Part shown: positions 26,440 through 35,538 of the stretch, piece by piece
Position numbering within the stretch: the stretch's first letter is position 1
Layout of the letters: each line of letters opens with the position of its first letter
Notes under the pieces: generated by a model
What the model was told of the DNA's origin: nothing
Databases searched by the model: none
The model's input: the letters and a program-made list of their open reading frames with translations, nothing else
Assembly: GCF_002086285.1 (NCBI RefSeq)
Contig: NZ_MVHU01000006.1
Coordinates: 112,756 to 176,755 of the forward strand
Direction of reading: 5' to 3'
Length of the DNA stretch: 64,000 nt
Source: Mycolicibacter kumamotonensis
GTDB lineage: Bacteria > Actinomycetota > Actinomycetes > Mycobacteriales > Mycobacteriaceae
Position numbers and translations under genes: made by a program

Positions 26440-28251
26440 TTACCGTTGCGCGCTGTGCTCGCGATATCGGCCGGCGGAGTCGGCGGCCGCAGCGAGCGGC
26501 CAGCTGACCTGAATCGGGATCGGTCCGTTGGGCAGCCACGGCTGCTCGGCGACGGCGTCGGCGACCCTCCAGGTGCCGCGCTCTGTGACGCCCAGTGCGG
26601 CGTCGATCACCTTGTAGTGCTGGACGCTGCTGTCCTTGGCCTGCGACTCCACCCAGACGATGATGAGCTCTCCGGGCTCGAAACCTGCCTGTCGTTGCAC
26701 GGCGGCGATCATGTTTTCGTCGTGCAGGTGCCCGTCACCGAAGTTGAACCCGATCAAGGTGTTGCAGGCGAACTCCCCCTCGCGAACGGTCCGGCTGTCG
26801 AGGTCGGGCAGGTTCTTCAGCAGCACCGAGAGCAGGCCACGGCCCTGGCTGTGCATACACCGCCAGGCGATTGCCTGCTGCGTGATGATCTCGGCCCACT
26901 TCGGCTCGAAACCGAAGTCGACGAACTGGTCGACCTGGTTGCGCGCCGAGCGGGTGACCTTGTCCAGCTTTGCTTCGGCGCCGGGCGCGAATGCCCACAC
27001 CGCCGACGCCCAGTTGCCGGCATATTGACGCATCGAGGGCAGGAACGACACCTTGTCCGGACGCAGATTGCCCAGGATCGGGAAGAAACACAACCCGGCC
27101 ACGATCGCCAACGTCAGCCACGGCGAGGACATCTCGGTGACCGCATAGCCGTCCCAGGCCGGGAAGCCGAGGAACAGGAAGACGGTGGTGTAGCCGAACA
27201 CCACATTCCATTCCAGCGGCACGGCCAGCGGGAACGTCAGGATGATGAAGAGGTGGAAGCAGACCATCAGCAATGCGGCCAGCACCGTCAACCGCATGTT
27301 CGTGGAGAACAGCAAGACCAGCGGAGCGGCCAGTTCGACGGTGGTGCCGAGGGCATGAGCCATGAAGTCCGCGATCCGCGACGGGCGCAGGTCCCGCGGG
27401 AAGTCGCGATACTGCGCACGCCGCAGCTGCTTCAAGGGGACGAGCGGGGTGTTGCTGATCATCGGCGGAATGACGTTGGAGAAGTGCTTGCCGAACTTCG
27501 AAATGCCCGCACCCAGCCAGACGACCACGATCAACAGTTTCAACGCGATGATCATGTTGGTGAAATTCCAGAACGGCAGCACAGCGAAGAAGAACAGTGC
27601 CGGCAGATACTGCTCGCCGCGCGCGGCCAGGAAGATCGTCTTGTCCCGCAGGCCGATGAGCACCAGCAGGACGATGGGTGCGATCAGCAACACCGGCGCA
27701 ACGAGCCCGGAAGTGTTGGCCGGGAGGGCTTCTGACAGTGACTCGCTGTGCACTCCGGGCGCGGACAACGCGACTGCCAGGCTCACCAGCAGCCCGAGGT
27801 AGACCATCACATCGAACCAGGTGCGGCGGTCACCGTCGGTGAATGGCATCCATCTCCACGGCCGCAGCCGGATGGTGCCCGGCCTGGCCCAGAACAGGAT
27901 GCCGCCGGTCATGGGCTTGACCTTGCCGGCGAGCGGGCCCCAGGAGCCCGCCACGCCGATGACTTCGAGCAGCACCACCCACAGGATCACTTTTTGGTAG
28001 ACGATGGGTTGGTTCCACCATTGCGCGACGTGCCAGAACGCCGGCAATCCCGAAGTCGCCGTCGCAATGGTGATGCCGCCCAAAACGAAGAAGAAAATCA
28101 GCTTCGTGAGGTAGATGACGTGAACCATCCTGGGCGTGCCGAATCCGTTGTCGACCCAGTTCAGGGCGAGGATGTGGACCCGTTCCATCAGGGGCTTCCG
28201 CAGAAACTCGTCTGGGTTGACCTGCGGCAGATTCGCCTGGATGAAACCCAT
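26440..28251 (-). CDS. Polytopic membrane protein, DUF3556-like
   Basis: A 603-residue protein with a short soluble N terminus, about eight hydrophobic segments between residues 45 and 375 (for example LIFFFVLGGITIAT, VILWVVLLEVIGVAGSWG, LVAPVLLIAPIVLLVLIGL, LLIVVVWLGAGISKFGKHF, MVCFHLFIILTFPL) and a soluble C-terminal domain of about 220 residues. This arrangement resembles the actinobacterial DUF3556 family (from memory), which has no assigned function. AAGGAGCG precedes the ATG. It lies 25 bp after an acyl-CoA synthetase gene on the same strand, so the two are likely co-transcribed, suggesting a lipid-related role. Confidence 0.75.
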   Translation of the reverse strand: MGFIQANLPQVNPDEFLRKPLMERVHILALNWVDNGFGTPRMVHVIYLTKLIFFFVLGGITIATATSGLPAFWHVAQWWNQPIVYQKVILWVVLLEVIGVAGSWGPLAGKVKPMTGGILFWARPGTIRLRPWRWMPFTDGDRRTWFDVMVYLGLLVSLAVALSAPGVHSESLSEALPANTSGLVAPVLLIAPIVLLVLIGLRDKTIFLAARGEQYLPALFFFAVLPFWNFTNMIIALKLLIVVVWLGAGISKFGKHFSNVIPPMISNTPLVPLKQLRRAQYRDFPRDLRPSRIADFMAHALGTTVELAAPLVLLFSTNMRLTVLAALLMVCFHLFIILTFPLAVPLEWNVVFGYTTVFLFLGFPAWDGYAVTEMSSPWLTLAIVAGLCFFPILGNLRPDKVSFLPSMRQYAGNWASAVWAFAPGAEAKLDKVTRSARNQVDQFVDFGFEPKWAEIITQQAIAWRCMHSQGRGLLSVLLKNLPDLDSRTVREGEFACNTLIGFNFGDGHLHDENMIAAVQRQAGFEPGELIIVWVESQAKDSSVQHYKVIDAALGVTERGTWRVADAVAEQPWLPNGPIPIQVSWPLAAAADSAGRYREHSAQR

Positions 28252-28276
28252 GTTTTCGCTCCTTCAGGTGCGTCGA

Positions 28277-29764
28277 TTAGACGGTTGCGGCGTGGTGCTT
28301 GCGTAGCGTCGGCTTGTCGATCTTGCCGACCGGATTTTTCGGCAGGGTGTCGAGAATGGTGATCTCCACCGGCCGTTTGTATTTCGAAAGCGAGCGGCCA
28401 AGGTGCTCGCCGATCGTGTCGGTACTGATAGCCATGCCTGAGTTCAACGAGACGAACAGCACGGGCTCTTCGCCGTATTTCGGGTTCGCCCGGCCGATCA
28501 CGGCAGCTTCGGCGATCTCGGGGAGCTGATAGACGACGGTCTCGATCTCCTTGGGATAGATGTTCTCGCCGCCGCGGATGATCATGTCCTTAGCCCGGTC
28601 GACCAGGATGAGGTAGCCGTCCTCGTCGAGACGACCGACATCCCCGGTGTGCAGCCAACCGTCGACGATGGTCTTCGCGGTCTCCTCCGGACGGTTGAGA
28701 TAACCGCGCATGATGTTGGGGCCCTTCACCAGCACCTCGCCGGTTTGCCCCGCCGGGACGTCGTTCCCGTCCGCGTCGGCGATCCGAATCTGTTGGCCGG
28801 GCAGCGCAACTCCGACGGTGCCGGCCTTTCGCACACCGCCGAGGGGGTTGCCGGTGCTGCCGCATGTTCCCTCGGAAAGGCCGTACCCCTCGATGATCGG
28901 GATCCGGTAGCGGGACTCGAACCTGTCGAGCAGTTCGACACTGGCCGGTGCCGCACCGCAGACGGCGAATCGCAGCGAGGATGTGTCCGGCTGCACCTCG
29001 GGGGGCAGGTCGGACAGCATGGTGTAAATGGTCGGCACCGCAGAGAAATAGGTGGGTCGGCTGCGCTCGAGGCGTTCGAAGAATGTCGTCGGGCTGAACC
29101 GTCCGGCGATGACGGTGCTGCCGCCGGCGATGAGCGGCGCCAGGGTGCTGACGACGATGCCGTTGACGTGGAACAGTGGCAGGATCAGCAGGCTGCGGTC
29201 GGCGTTGGTCAAGAAGAACGCGTCGATCATCATGCGGCACATGGCATTCAGATTGGCGTGGTCGAGCATCACGCCCTTGGGGCGGCCGGTGGTGCCGCTG
29301 GTGTAGACCAGCAGTGCCAGTGCGTCGTCCGCATATTCGGCCGGCGCCTGGTCGAGGTCCGGCCCGCCGGTGGCCAGTTCACCCGCGGTCAACATCACCG
29401 GCGCCGGAGCGTAGTCGAGCAGCTGCTCGGCGATGAGCACCTTGGCTGCCGCGTCCTGGAGCTGGTGGGTGACTTCGTCGGGCACCAACGAAGGGTTGAC
29501 CGGGGTGACGGTGGCGCCGAGGCGCCAGGCGGCGAACAGGGCGACGACGAAGTCGGCCGTGTTGGGAAGCATGAGCGCCACCACGTCGCCCGCCGACACC
29601 CCGTTCCCGGCCAAAGTGCTCGCCACCCGCTGCACCGCGGCCAGCAACTGCGTGTTGTTCAGCTCGATTTGATCGTCGGCAACCGCGGGCGCCGCGGGCG
29701 ATAGCTCGGCGCGGAGGTCGGGCAGCGCCGCTAGATGCATGGTCGATCCCGGGTCTGTGGTCAT
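28277..29764 (-). CDS. AMP-forming acyl-CoA synthetase (FadD type)
   Basis: Class I adenylate-forming enzyme of 495 residues. Motifs: LLVYTSGTTGRPKGVML (P-loop, about residues 150-166), IIEGYGLSEGTC, GWLHTGDVGRLDEDGYLILVDR and KDMIIRGGENIYP, and catalytic Lys in NPVGKIDK. It probably activates a carboxylic acid as CoA ester; the substrate cannot be predicted. It is followed by the DUF3556-like membrane protein. It diverges from a PucR-type regulator across 140 bp that contains a perfect inverted repeat, so that regulator probably controls it. It is not one of the recognised steroid FadDs. Confidence 0.88.
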   Translation of the reverse strand: MTTDPGSTMHLAALPDLRAELSPAAPAVADDQIELNNTQLLAAVQRVASTLAGNGVSAGDVVALMLPNTADFVVALFAAWRLGATVTPVNPSLVPDEVTHQLQDAAAKVLIAEQLLDYAPAPVMLTAGELATGGPDLDQAPAEYADDALALLVYTSGTTGRPKGVMLDHANLNAMCRMMIDAFFLTNADRSLLILPLFHVNGIVVSTLAPLIAGGSTVIAGRFSPTTFFERLERSRPTYFSAVPTIYTMLSDLPPEVQPDTSSLRFAVCGAAPASVELLDRFESRYRIPIIEGYGLSEGTCGSTGNPLGGVRKAGTVGVALPGQQIRIADADGNDVPAGQTGEVLVKGPNIMRGYLNRPEETAKTIVDGWLHTGDVGRLDEDGYLILVDRAKDMIIRGGENIYPKEIETVVYQLPEIAEAAVIGRANPKYGEEPVLFVSLNSGMAISTDTIGEHLGRSLSKYKRPVEITILDTLPKNPVGKIDKPTLRKHHAATV

Positions 29765-29832
29765 CAGCGTCTGAACCTAGGGTGGAATGAATCGGCGCAC
29801 ACCGTTACCAGGCAACAGCGTGGTGCGCCGGA

Positions 29833-29851
29833 GTTGTTTCGCGGAAACAAC
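29833..29851. promoter_or_regulatory. Inverted repeat, candidate PucR operator
   Basis: GTTGTTTC (29833-29840) and GAAACAAC (29844-29851) are perfect 8-bp arms around GCG, in the divergent region between the acyl-CoA synthetase gene and the PucR gene. Confidence 0.55.
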
Positions 29852-29904
29852 CGCGCCGCCCACTCTGAGCACAGGTCTCCGACAGAACCGCATAAGATTT
29901 GTGG

Positions 29905-31179
29905 ATGGTGGAGCGGAGCGGGGACGACTCGTCGGTCGTCGCCGAGTCGGCGGCGGTCATCGCAGGGCTCGAAGGCCGGCTGGACGAGGTGACCGACATG
30001 GTCGTGCAGCACCTGCTGGCAGAGATCGCCGAGCTGCGCGGCGAGACCCAACTACTGGAGCTTCTCCGCGCCAGCGCGGAGCGAAACATCGACACCGTTT
30101 TCGCGGCGATCCACCACAACATCCCGATCGAGCATGTCGAGCCACCGACCGCGGCGCTGGAGCATGCGCGGCGGTTGGCGCAGCGCGGAGTGCCGGCAAA
30201 CGCCCTTGCGCGCGCGTATCGGCTCGGTCAACAGACAATGCTGGACATCGTTCTCAACGAGGTTCAGCTGGCCGACCTGGACCCACGACGAAGCCTCGCA
30301 GTGTTTCGGCAGCTCACCGACATCACCTTCAAGTACATCGATCGGATTTCGCTGCAGGTCATCGCCGCCTACGAGACCGAGCGGGATCGCTGGCTGGAGA
30401 CGCAGAACAGCACGCGCGCGCTACGCGTTCGCGAACTGCTCGATACCGAGACCGCCGACGTCGATGCGGTGAGCCTCGCAATCGAATATCCGCTACACCG
30501 TTGGCACCTTGCCGTGGTGGTCTGGTGTCCCGAGACCGATCAAGACGACGAGCTGGTTCGTATGGAGCGGCTGGTCCGTGGCCTCGGCGAGACCCTGGGA
30601 AGTCAGGGCCGTCCGCTTTTCGTCGCCGCGGACCGGGTGACCGGCTGGGCGTGGATCCCGCTCACGGTCAACTCCGCTCGCGATGCGGTGAGTCGTACTC
30701 GCCGCTTCGCCGAGGCGGACAAGCAGGCACCGTCACTCGCGATCGGCGACCCACTGCCCGGCGTTGACGGCTTCCGGCGTTCGCACCGTCAGGCGCTGGG
30801 TGCGCACGCGGTTGCTCTCGCGGCCGGGCCGGGTGCGCCGCGAATCCTCGCCAATAACGATTCGGGCCTGTCCGCCGCGGCGCTGCTCGCCGACAAACTC
30901 GACGTGGTGCGCGTCTGGGTCGCCGACGTGCTCGGCCCGCTGGCTTGCGATACCGAAGCTGACCAACGGCTCCGGGAGACGGTGCGGGTGTTCCTGCGCG
31001 CCGGTTCGAGCTACAAGGCGGCTGCCGCGGAGCTGAACTTGCATTTCAACTCGGTGAAATACCGCATCCAGCGTGCCGAGGAACGCCGCGGCCGGCCGAT
31101 CAGCCACGATCGGCTCGAAGTGGAATTCGCTCTGCTGTTATGCCATTGGCTGCGCGCCGCGGTACTTCGCGGCGTGTGA
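29905..31179 (+). CDS. PucR/CdaR-family transcriptional regulator
   Basis: A 424-residue regulator. The N-terminal half is helical (LLELLRASAERNIDTVFAAIHHN, sensor-like), the middle resembles the degenerate GGDEF-like domain of this family, and the C terminus carries the PucR helix-turn-helix: FLRAGSSYKAAAAELNLHFNSVKYRIQRAEE (about residues 365-397). The ATG at 29905 is chosen over an upstream TTG. It is divergent to the acyl-CoA synthetase/DUF3556 pair, which are its likely targets via the 29833 inverted repeat. Confidence 0.85.
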   Translation: MVERSGDDSSVVAESAAVIAGLEGRLDEVTDMVVQHLLAEIAELRGETQLLELLRASAERNIDTVFAAIHHNIPIEHVEPPTAALEHARRLAQRGVPANALARAYRLGQQTMLDIVLNEVQLADLDPRRSLAVFRQLTDITFKYIDRISLQVIAAYETERDRWLETQNSTRALRVRELLDTETADVDAVSLAIEYPLHRWHLAVVVWCPETDQDDELVRMERLVRGLGETLGSQGRPLFVAADRVTGWAWIPLTVNSARDAVSRTRRFAEADKQAPSLAIGDPLPGVDGFRRSHRQALGAHAVALAAGPGAPRILANNDSGLSAAALLADKLDVVRVWVADVLGPLACDTEADQRLRETVRVFLRAGSSYKAAAAELNLHFNSVKYRIQRAEERRGRPISHDRLEVEFALLLCHWLRAAVLRGV

Positions 31180-31205
31180 CATCTGCGGAATGACCGCCGC
31201 CGTCA

Positions 31206-32279
31206 TTACTGGATGAAGGCCGACGCCGCGCGCAGGTGCTCGACCGCCTCGTCGACGATCGAGGTGATCAGCTGCGCGCACGACGGCAAGTCCTCGAGGA
31301 TGCCGGCCACCTGGCCCGAGGCCAACACACCGGCCTCGGTGTTGCCTTCCACCAGACCCGCCTTCAGCAGCATCGGGGTGTTGGCGGCCATCAGCACCTG
31401 CGACCAGGTGAGCTCCTTGCCGTGGCGCATCGCCAGCCCGTCTTTGACCATGGTCGGCCAGCTCATCTGCGACATCTTCTTGAACTTCGCGGCGTTGCGC
31501 ACGGCGGCGGTGAATCCGCGTGCTCGCGAACCGCTTTCAAGCCTCTCGACCAGCTCGGTGCGCAGCACCCGGTGCGGCATGCCGTCGACGCGGGTCGAGA
31601 CCACGGTGCCGCTCAGGTCGGCGGCCAGGTAGCGCTGCTTGACCGCGTCCGGAACGGTGGAGTCGCTGGTCAGCAGGAACCGGGTGCCCATCGCGACCCC
31701 GGTCGCTCCGTAGGACAGCGCGGCGGCCAACCCCCGGCCGTCGAAGAAGCCACCGGCGGCGATCACCTGCACTCCGGTACCGGCGACGGCGTCGAGCACC
31801 GACGGCAACAACAAGGTGGTGGCGACCGGGCCGGTGTGCCCGCCGCCCTCGCCGCCCTGCACGATCACCGCGTCGGCGCCCCAGGACGCCACCTTCTTGG
31901 CGTGCTTGGCCGCACCGACCGACGGGATCACTTTCGCTCCGGCCTCTTTGAGCTTGGCGATCAGCTCGGCCTTGGGGGCCAGGGCGAACGACGCCACCTT
32001 GACGCCCTCGCGGATCATCAGGTCCACACGGTCGCCGGCGTCGGATGCGTCGGCGCGGATGTTGACCCCGAACGGCTTGTCGGTGGCGGACTTCACCTTG
32101 GAGATCGCGGTGGCCAGCTCGTCGATCGTCATGGTCGCCGAGGCCAGGATGCCCAGCCCGCCGGCGTTGGCGGTGGCCGAGACCAGTCGGGCGCCGGCCA
32201 CCCAGCCCATCCCGGTCTGTACCACCGGGTGTTCGATGCCGACCAGCTCGGTCAGCGGGGTCTTGATGCGGCTCGTCAT
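31206..32279 (-). CDS. ipdC: IpdC, nitronate-monooxygenase-like flavoenzyme
   Basis: A 357-residue FMN TIM-barrel enzyme of the 2-nitropropane-dioxygenase family matching Rv3553. In the C/D-ring pathway IpdC is thought to be a reductase forming the HIEC-CoA-type intermediate on which EchA20 acts. Motifs: PVVQTGMGWVAGARLVSATANAGGLG (N-terminal flavin loop), VQGGEGGGHTG and VIAAGGFFDGRGLAAALSYGATGVAMGTRFL (phosphate site). It overlaps ipdB by 4 bp and is last in the echA20-ipdA-ipdB-ipdC operon. Confidence 0.92.
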   Translation of the reverse strand: MTSRIKTPLTELVGIEHPVVQTGMGWVAGARLVSATANAGGLGILASATMTIDELATAISKVKSATDKPFGVNIRADASDAGDRVDLMIREGVKVASFALAPKAELIAKLKEAGAKVIPSVGAAKHAKKVASWGADAVIVQGGEGGGHTGPVATTLLLPSVLDAVAGTGVQVIAAGGFFDGRGLAAALSYGATGVAMGTRFLLTSDSTVPDAVKQRYLAADLSGTVVSTRVDGMPHRVLRTELVERLESGSRARGFTAAVRNAAKFKKMSQMSWPTMVKDGLAMRHGKELTWSQVLMAANTPMLLKAGLVEGNTEAGVLASGQVAGILEDLPSCAQLITSIVDEAVEHLRAASAFIQ

Positions 32280-33028
32280 GCCCGTACTTCTTTGTCCCGC
32301 AGCGACTTGGGGTCGATCACCTCGCGGATCAGCCGCAGCTCCTCGGCCTCGGGCAACCGAGTCGTAGCGGCGTCGGCTAGGCCGTGCACCTCGAACGAGG
32401 TGTTCTCGGCGACCTCCTCGGCGGTGACACCGGGGTGCAGCGACACCGCACGCATCTGGTGGCCCGGGCCGCCGAAGTCGAACACGCCGAGGTTGGTCAC
32501 CACCCCGCCCAGGTTGAAGAACCGGAACGCCGGGTTGGCCGGGTCGACCTTGTCGTAGCCGATGCCCGAGACGATGTCGACCGTCTCGCAGAACACCCGT
32601 GCCGAATGCGCGCCCACCCAGTAGCTGGTCGTGTGGTTGATGGTGTTGCCGGGGGCACCGCGGACACCGAACATCTGCCGGGTGGGATGTTGCAGCGGAC
32701 CGAACGCCGACAGGTTCTGGTTACCGTAGCGGTCGATCTGGTTGGCGCCCATGATCACATGGCGCCGGCCCCACGACAGTGTTTCGAAGACCCGATTGAA
32801 CGGCATCCACCCTTCCAGCGGCCCGACCTTGCCGATCGCCGGCGTGTCGGCCAGGATGCGGGCCTCCCCGTCGGTGATCACCAGATCGGGGGAGAAGGTG
32901 AGGCGGGCCAGGCGCGCGCCCACCGAGGGCACCGTGGCCATGGGTGAGGCCATGATCTCGCCGGCGTCGCGGAACAATTCGGCGCAGGCGACCGCGCAGA
33001 TCTCGGCGCGCGTGGGTGAATCGGTCAT
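32276..33028 (-). CDS. ipdB: CoA-transferase-like ring-C hydrolase, beta subunit IpdB
   Basis: Beta chain (250 aa) of the IpdAB enzyme, which has the class I CoA-transferase fold but hydrolytically opens ring C of COCHEA-CoA. The sequence matches Rv3552: RAEICAVACAELFRDAGEIMASPMA, MGANQIDRYGNQNLS and GAPGNTINHTTSYWVG. It overlaps ipdA and ipdC by 4 bp on each side (ATGA), as expected for subunits made in equal amounts. KstR2-controlled through the operator at 34718. Confidence 0.93.
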   Translation of the reverse strand: MTDSPTRAEICAVACAELFRDAGEIMASPMATVPSVGARLARLTFSPDLVITDGEARILADTPAIGKVGPLEGWMPFNRVFETLSWGRRHVIMGANQIDRYGNQNLSAFGPLQHPTRQMFGVRGAPGNTINHTTSYWVGAHSARVFCETVDIVSGIGYDKVDPANPAFRFFNLGGVVTNLGVFDFGGPGHQMRAVSLHPGVTAEEVAENTSFEVHGLADAATTRLPEAEELRLIREVIDPKSLRDKEVRA

Positions 33029-33918
33029 GCTTGGGCCCCTGATTCCTGGTTGGCTCCGAATGCCTTGACCGCCGCCTGGTAGTCGTCTTCGCTACCGGAC
33101 AGGTAGGTGGCGGTGAACTCCGCCCAGGCCTCGTCGGACTTGGCGGCTTCGGCGTAGTGCCGCTGGAACTTCTCGTCGCGGCCGTAATCTGCTGCACCGA
33201 TGGTGAAGTGGGCACCACCGGGTGCTTCCACCACCTTGTCCACCATCATCCGGTTGATGATCTGGGTCTGCGGCGACGTGGTGGCGACCAGCTCTTCGGT
33301 GGGCACGATCTTCTCCACCGACAGGAAGCGGCGCTGCGCCGACATCAAGAACAGGTCGTCGAAGTACGGGTCGATGCCGGTGTAGGCGGCGTTGCCCCGG
33401 GCGTCGCCGAGGTTCATGTGCACGAACGCGGCGTCCAGGTTCAGCGCCGGCATCGCGATCAGCGTCTCGGCACCGCCCGCCACGGGGTACGGCGAGGTGA
33501 CGGTCTTGAGCTCACCTTCCCAGAAGTCGATCACCGAGCTGCCCAGGCCGGCCCGGATCGGCAGGAACGGCAGTCGCTGGGCGGCGGCTTGCAGGCCGCA
33601 CCGCAGCATGCCCTCGTCCATCTCGCGGGCCTCGATCGCGCCGGTGGTGCGGGCACGCGCGAACCAGGGGTCGTAGAACGGCGGGGAGTCCAGCGAGACG
33701 AATCCGTAGTAGGCCCGGCGCACCTTGCCCGCCGAGCACAGCAGCCCCAGATCCGGTCCGCCGTAGGTCACGACGGTCAGGTCCTTGACGTCGGTGCGCA
33801 GGATCGCGCGCACGAACGCCATCGGCTTGCGGCGCGAGCCCCAGCCGCCGATGCCGATGGTCATGCCGTCGCGCAGCTCGGCGACGGCCGCGTCGAGAGT
33901 GGTTACCTTGGTCGTCAC
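33025..33918 (-). CDS. ipdA: CoA-transferase-like ring-C hydrolase, alpha subunit IpdA
   Basis: Alpha chain (297 aa) partnering IpdB. It matches Rv3551: LRDGMTIGIGGWGSRRKPMAFVRAIL, TVVTYGGPDLGLLCSAGKVRRAYYG and AREMDEGMLRCGLQAAAQRLPF, a region that in the M. tuberculosis enzyme contributes the active-site glutamate. The complex opens the last steroid ring. It overlaps echA20 and ipdB by 4 bp. Confidence 0.93.
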   Translation of the reverse strand: MTTKVTTLDAAVAELRDGMTIGIGGWGSRRKPMAFVRAILRTDVKDLTVVTYGGPDLGLLCSAGKVRRAYYGFVSLDSPPFYDPWFARARTTGAIEAREMDEGMLRCGLQAAAQRLPFLPIRAGLGSSVIDFWEGELKTVTSPYPVAGGAETLIAMPALNLDAAFVHMNLGDARGNAAYTGIDPYFDDLFLMSAQRRFLSVEKIVPTEELVATTSPQTQIINRMMVDKVVEAPGGAHFTIGAADYGRDEKFQRHYAEAAKSDEAWAEFTATYLSGSEDDYQAAVKAFGANQESGAQA

Positions 33919-34670
33919 TTCTTCCCCTTCTCGGTGCCGGCGAACGCGTCGCGGTGCTCGTCGGCGACCCCGGCGAGGTTGAGCTCGAAGGTGAAGCCCT
34001 GCTCCATCCGGTAGCTGGAATTGACCTTCTGCACGTCAATGAGGTTGAGCGCTTCTTTGGCGGCCCGGATCACCCGGGTGTCTTTGGCGGCGATGTCGCG
34101 GGCTACCCGCAGGGCGGCCTCGTCGAGCTCGGTGCGCGGCACCACCTCGTGCACCGAGCCGTACTGGTGCAGGGTGGCGGCGTCGACGGTGGCGGCGGTG
34201 TAGAAGAGCCGGCGCATCATGTGCTGCGGTACCAGCCGGGACAGGTGGGTGGCCGCACCCAGGGCGCCGCGTTCCACCTCCGGCAGGCCGAACTTCGCGT
34301 CGTCGGAGGCCACGATGACGTCGGCGTTGCCGACCAGGCCGATCCCGCCGCCGACGCAGAACCCGTTGACCGCGGCGATCACCGGCACCGCGCACTCGTA
34401 GACAGCCTTGAAGGCGGCGAAGCAGCCCCGGTTGGCGTCAATGAGCGCGGTGAAGCCCTCGGTGTTCTGCATCTCCTTGATGTCTACGCCGGCGTTGAAG
34501 CCACGGCCCTCGGCCCGCAGGATCACGACGTGGGTGGCCATGTCGTTGCCGGCGGCGGTGATGACTTCACCCAGCTCGAACCAGCCGCGGGACGGAATGG
34601 CGTTGACCGGGGGGTAGTCGACGGTGACCGCGACGATCCCGGGTTCGACGGTGGTGGACGTGATCGGCAT
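33915..34670 (-). CDS. echA20: Crotonase-fold ring-D hydrolase EchA20
   Basis: Crotonase-superfamily enzyme of 251 residues, matching Rv3550, which hydrolyses ring D of the bicyclic CoA thioester before IpdAB acts. Motifs: VTVDYPPVNAIPSRGWF, LRAEGRGFNAGVDIKEM (oxyanion hole), FCVGGGIGLVGNADVIVASDDAKFGLPEVERGALG. The ATG at 34670 gives MPITSTTVEPG as in other mycobacteria; an in-frame upstream extension runs through the promoter. First gene of the ipd operon. Confidence 0.93.
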   Translation of the reverse strand: MPITSTTVEPGIVAVTVDYPPVNAIPSRGWFELGEVITAAGNDMATHVVILRAEGRGFNAGVDIKEMQNTEGFTALIDANRGCFAAFKAVYECAVPVIAAVNGFCVGGGIGLVGNADVIVASDDAKFGLPEVERGALGAATHLSRLVPQHMMRRLFYTAATVDAATLHQYGSVHEVVPRTELDEAALRVARDIAAKDTRVIRAAKEALNLIDVQKVNSSYRMEQGFTFELNLAGVADEHRDAFAGTEKGKK

Positions 34671-34717
34671 GGGCGGACTTCCCTGTCGTATGGGGCGTGG
34701 GGTACCTGAGCTACCTA

Positions 34718-34731
34718 AGCAAGCACTTGCT
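34718..34731. promoter_or_regulatory. KstR2 operator between echA20 and SDR genes
   Basis: AGCAAGCACTTGCT is an exact match to AnCAAGnnCTTGnT and is itself a perfect palindrome. It lies between echA20 (minus, start 34670) and the Rv3549c-like SDR gene (plus, start 34747), only 15 bp before the latter, so binding would block both promoters. Confidence 0.87.
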
Positions 34732-34746
34732 TGGTACGCTAGCACA

Positions 34747-35523
34747 ATGTCTGATCCCAAGCCCGCCGCGCTCTGTCTTGGATTGACCGGCAAGGTGGTC
34801 CTGGTGACCGGCGGGGTCCGCGGTGTCGGCGCGGGCATCAGCGCCGTCTTCGCCGATCAGGGTGCGACGGTGGTGACCTGCGCCCGGCGGCCGGTGGAGG
34901 GCCTGCCGTATGACTTCCACGCCTGCGACGTCCGCGACGACGACGCGGTCAAGGGACTGATCGACGCCGTGGTCGACCGCCACGGGCGGCTCGACGTGGT
35001 GGTCAACAACGCCGGCGGCTCACCCCACGCGCTGACCGCGGAGGCCTCGGCCAACTTCAGCCGCAAGATCATCGAGCTCAACCTGATCGCGCCGCTGCAG
35101 GTCGCCCGGCACGCCAACGCCGTCATGCAGACCCAGGACAGCGGCGGGTCGATCATCAACATCACCAGCGTCAGCGGGCATCGCCCGTCGCCGGGCTCCG
35201 CGGCCTACAGCGCCGCCAAGGCCGGCGTGGACAACCTGACCGCCACCCTGGCCGTCGAGTGGGCGCCCAAGGTCCGGGTGAACTCGGTGGTGGTCGGCAT
35301 GGTCGAGACCGAGCAGTCAGAGCTGTTCTATGGCGACGCCGAGTCGATCGCCGCCATCTCCGCCACCGTCCCGCTGGGCCGGCTCGCCAAGCCCGCCGAT
35401 GTCGGTTGGGCGGCAGCTTTTCTGGCTTCCGATGCCGCGTCCTACATCAGCGGCGCCAGCCTGGAAACCCACGGCGGGGGCGAGCCGCCGGTCTACCTCG
35501 ACGTTTCGAGCGCCAACAAATAA
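34747..35523 (+). CDS. Short-chain dehydrogenase (Rv3549c-like)
   Basis: A 258-residue classical SDR: VLVTGGVRGVGAGISAVFADQGA (cofactor loop), NNAGG, catalytic Ser in NITSVSGHRPSP and Tyr/Lys in AYSAAKAGVDNLT. The ATG at 34747 follows the KstR2 box. It is the counterpart of Rv3549c, a KstR2-regulon gene whose substrate is not established; a hydroxyacyl-CoA or ketosteroid fragment of rings C/D is likely. It is followed by a second SDR after 15 bp. Confidence 0.87.
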   Translation: MSDPKPAALCLGLTGKVVLVTGGVRGVGAGISAVFADQGATVVTCARRPVEGLPYDFHACDVRDDDAVKGLIDAVVDRHGRLDVVVNNAGGSPHALTAEASANFSRKIIELNLIAPLQVARHANAVMQTQDSGGSIINITSVSGHRPSPGSAAYSAAKAGVDNLTATLAVEWAPKVRVNSVVVGMVETEQSELFYGDAESIAAISATVPLGRLAKPADVGWAAAFLASDAASYISGASLETHGGGEPPVYLDVSSANK

Positions 35524-35538
35524 AGGAGAAACACACAC

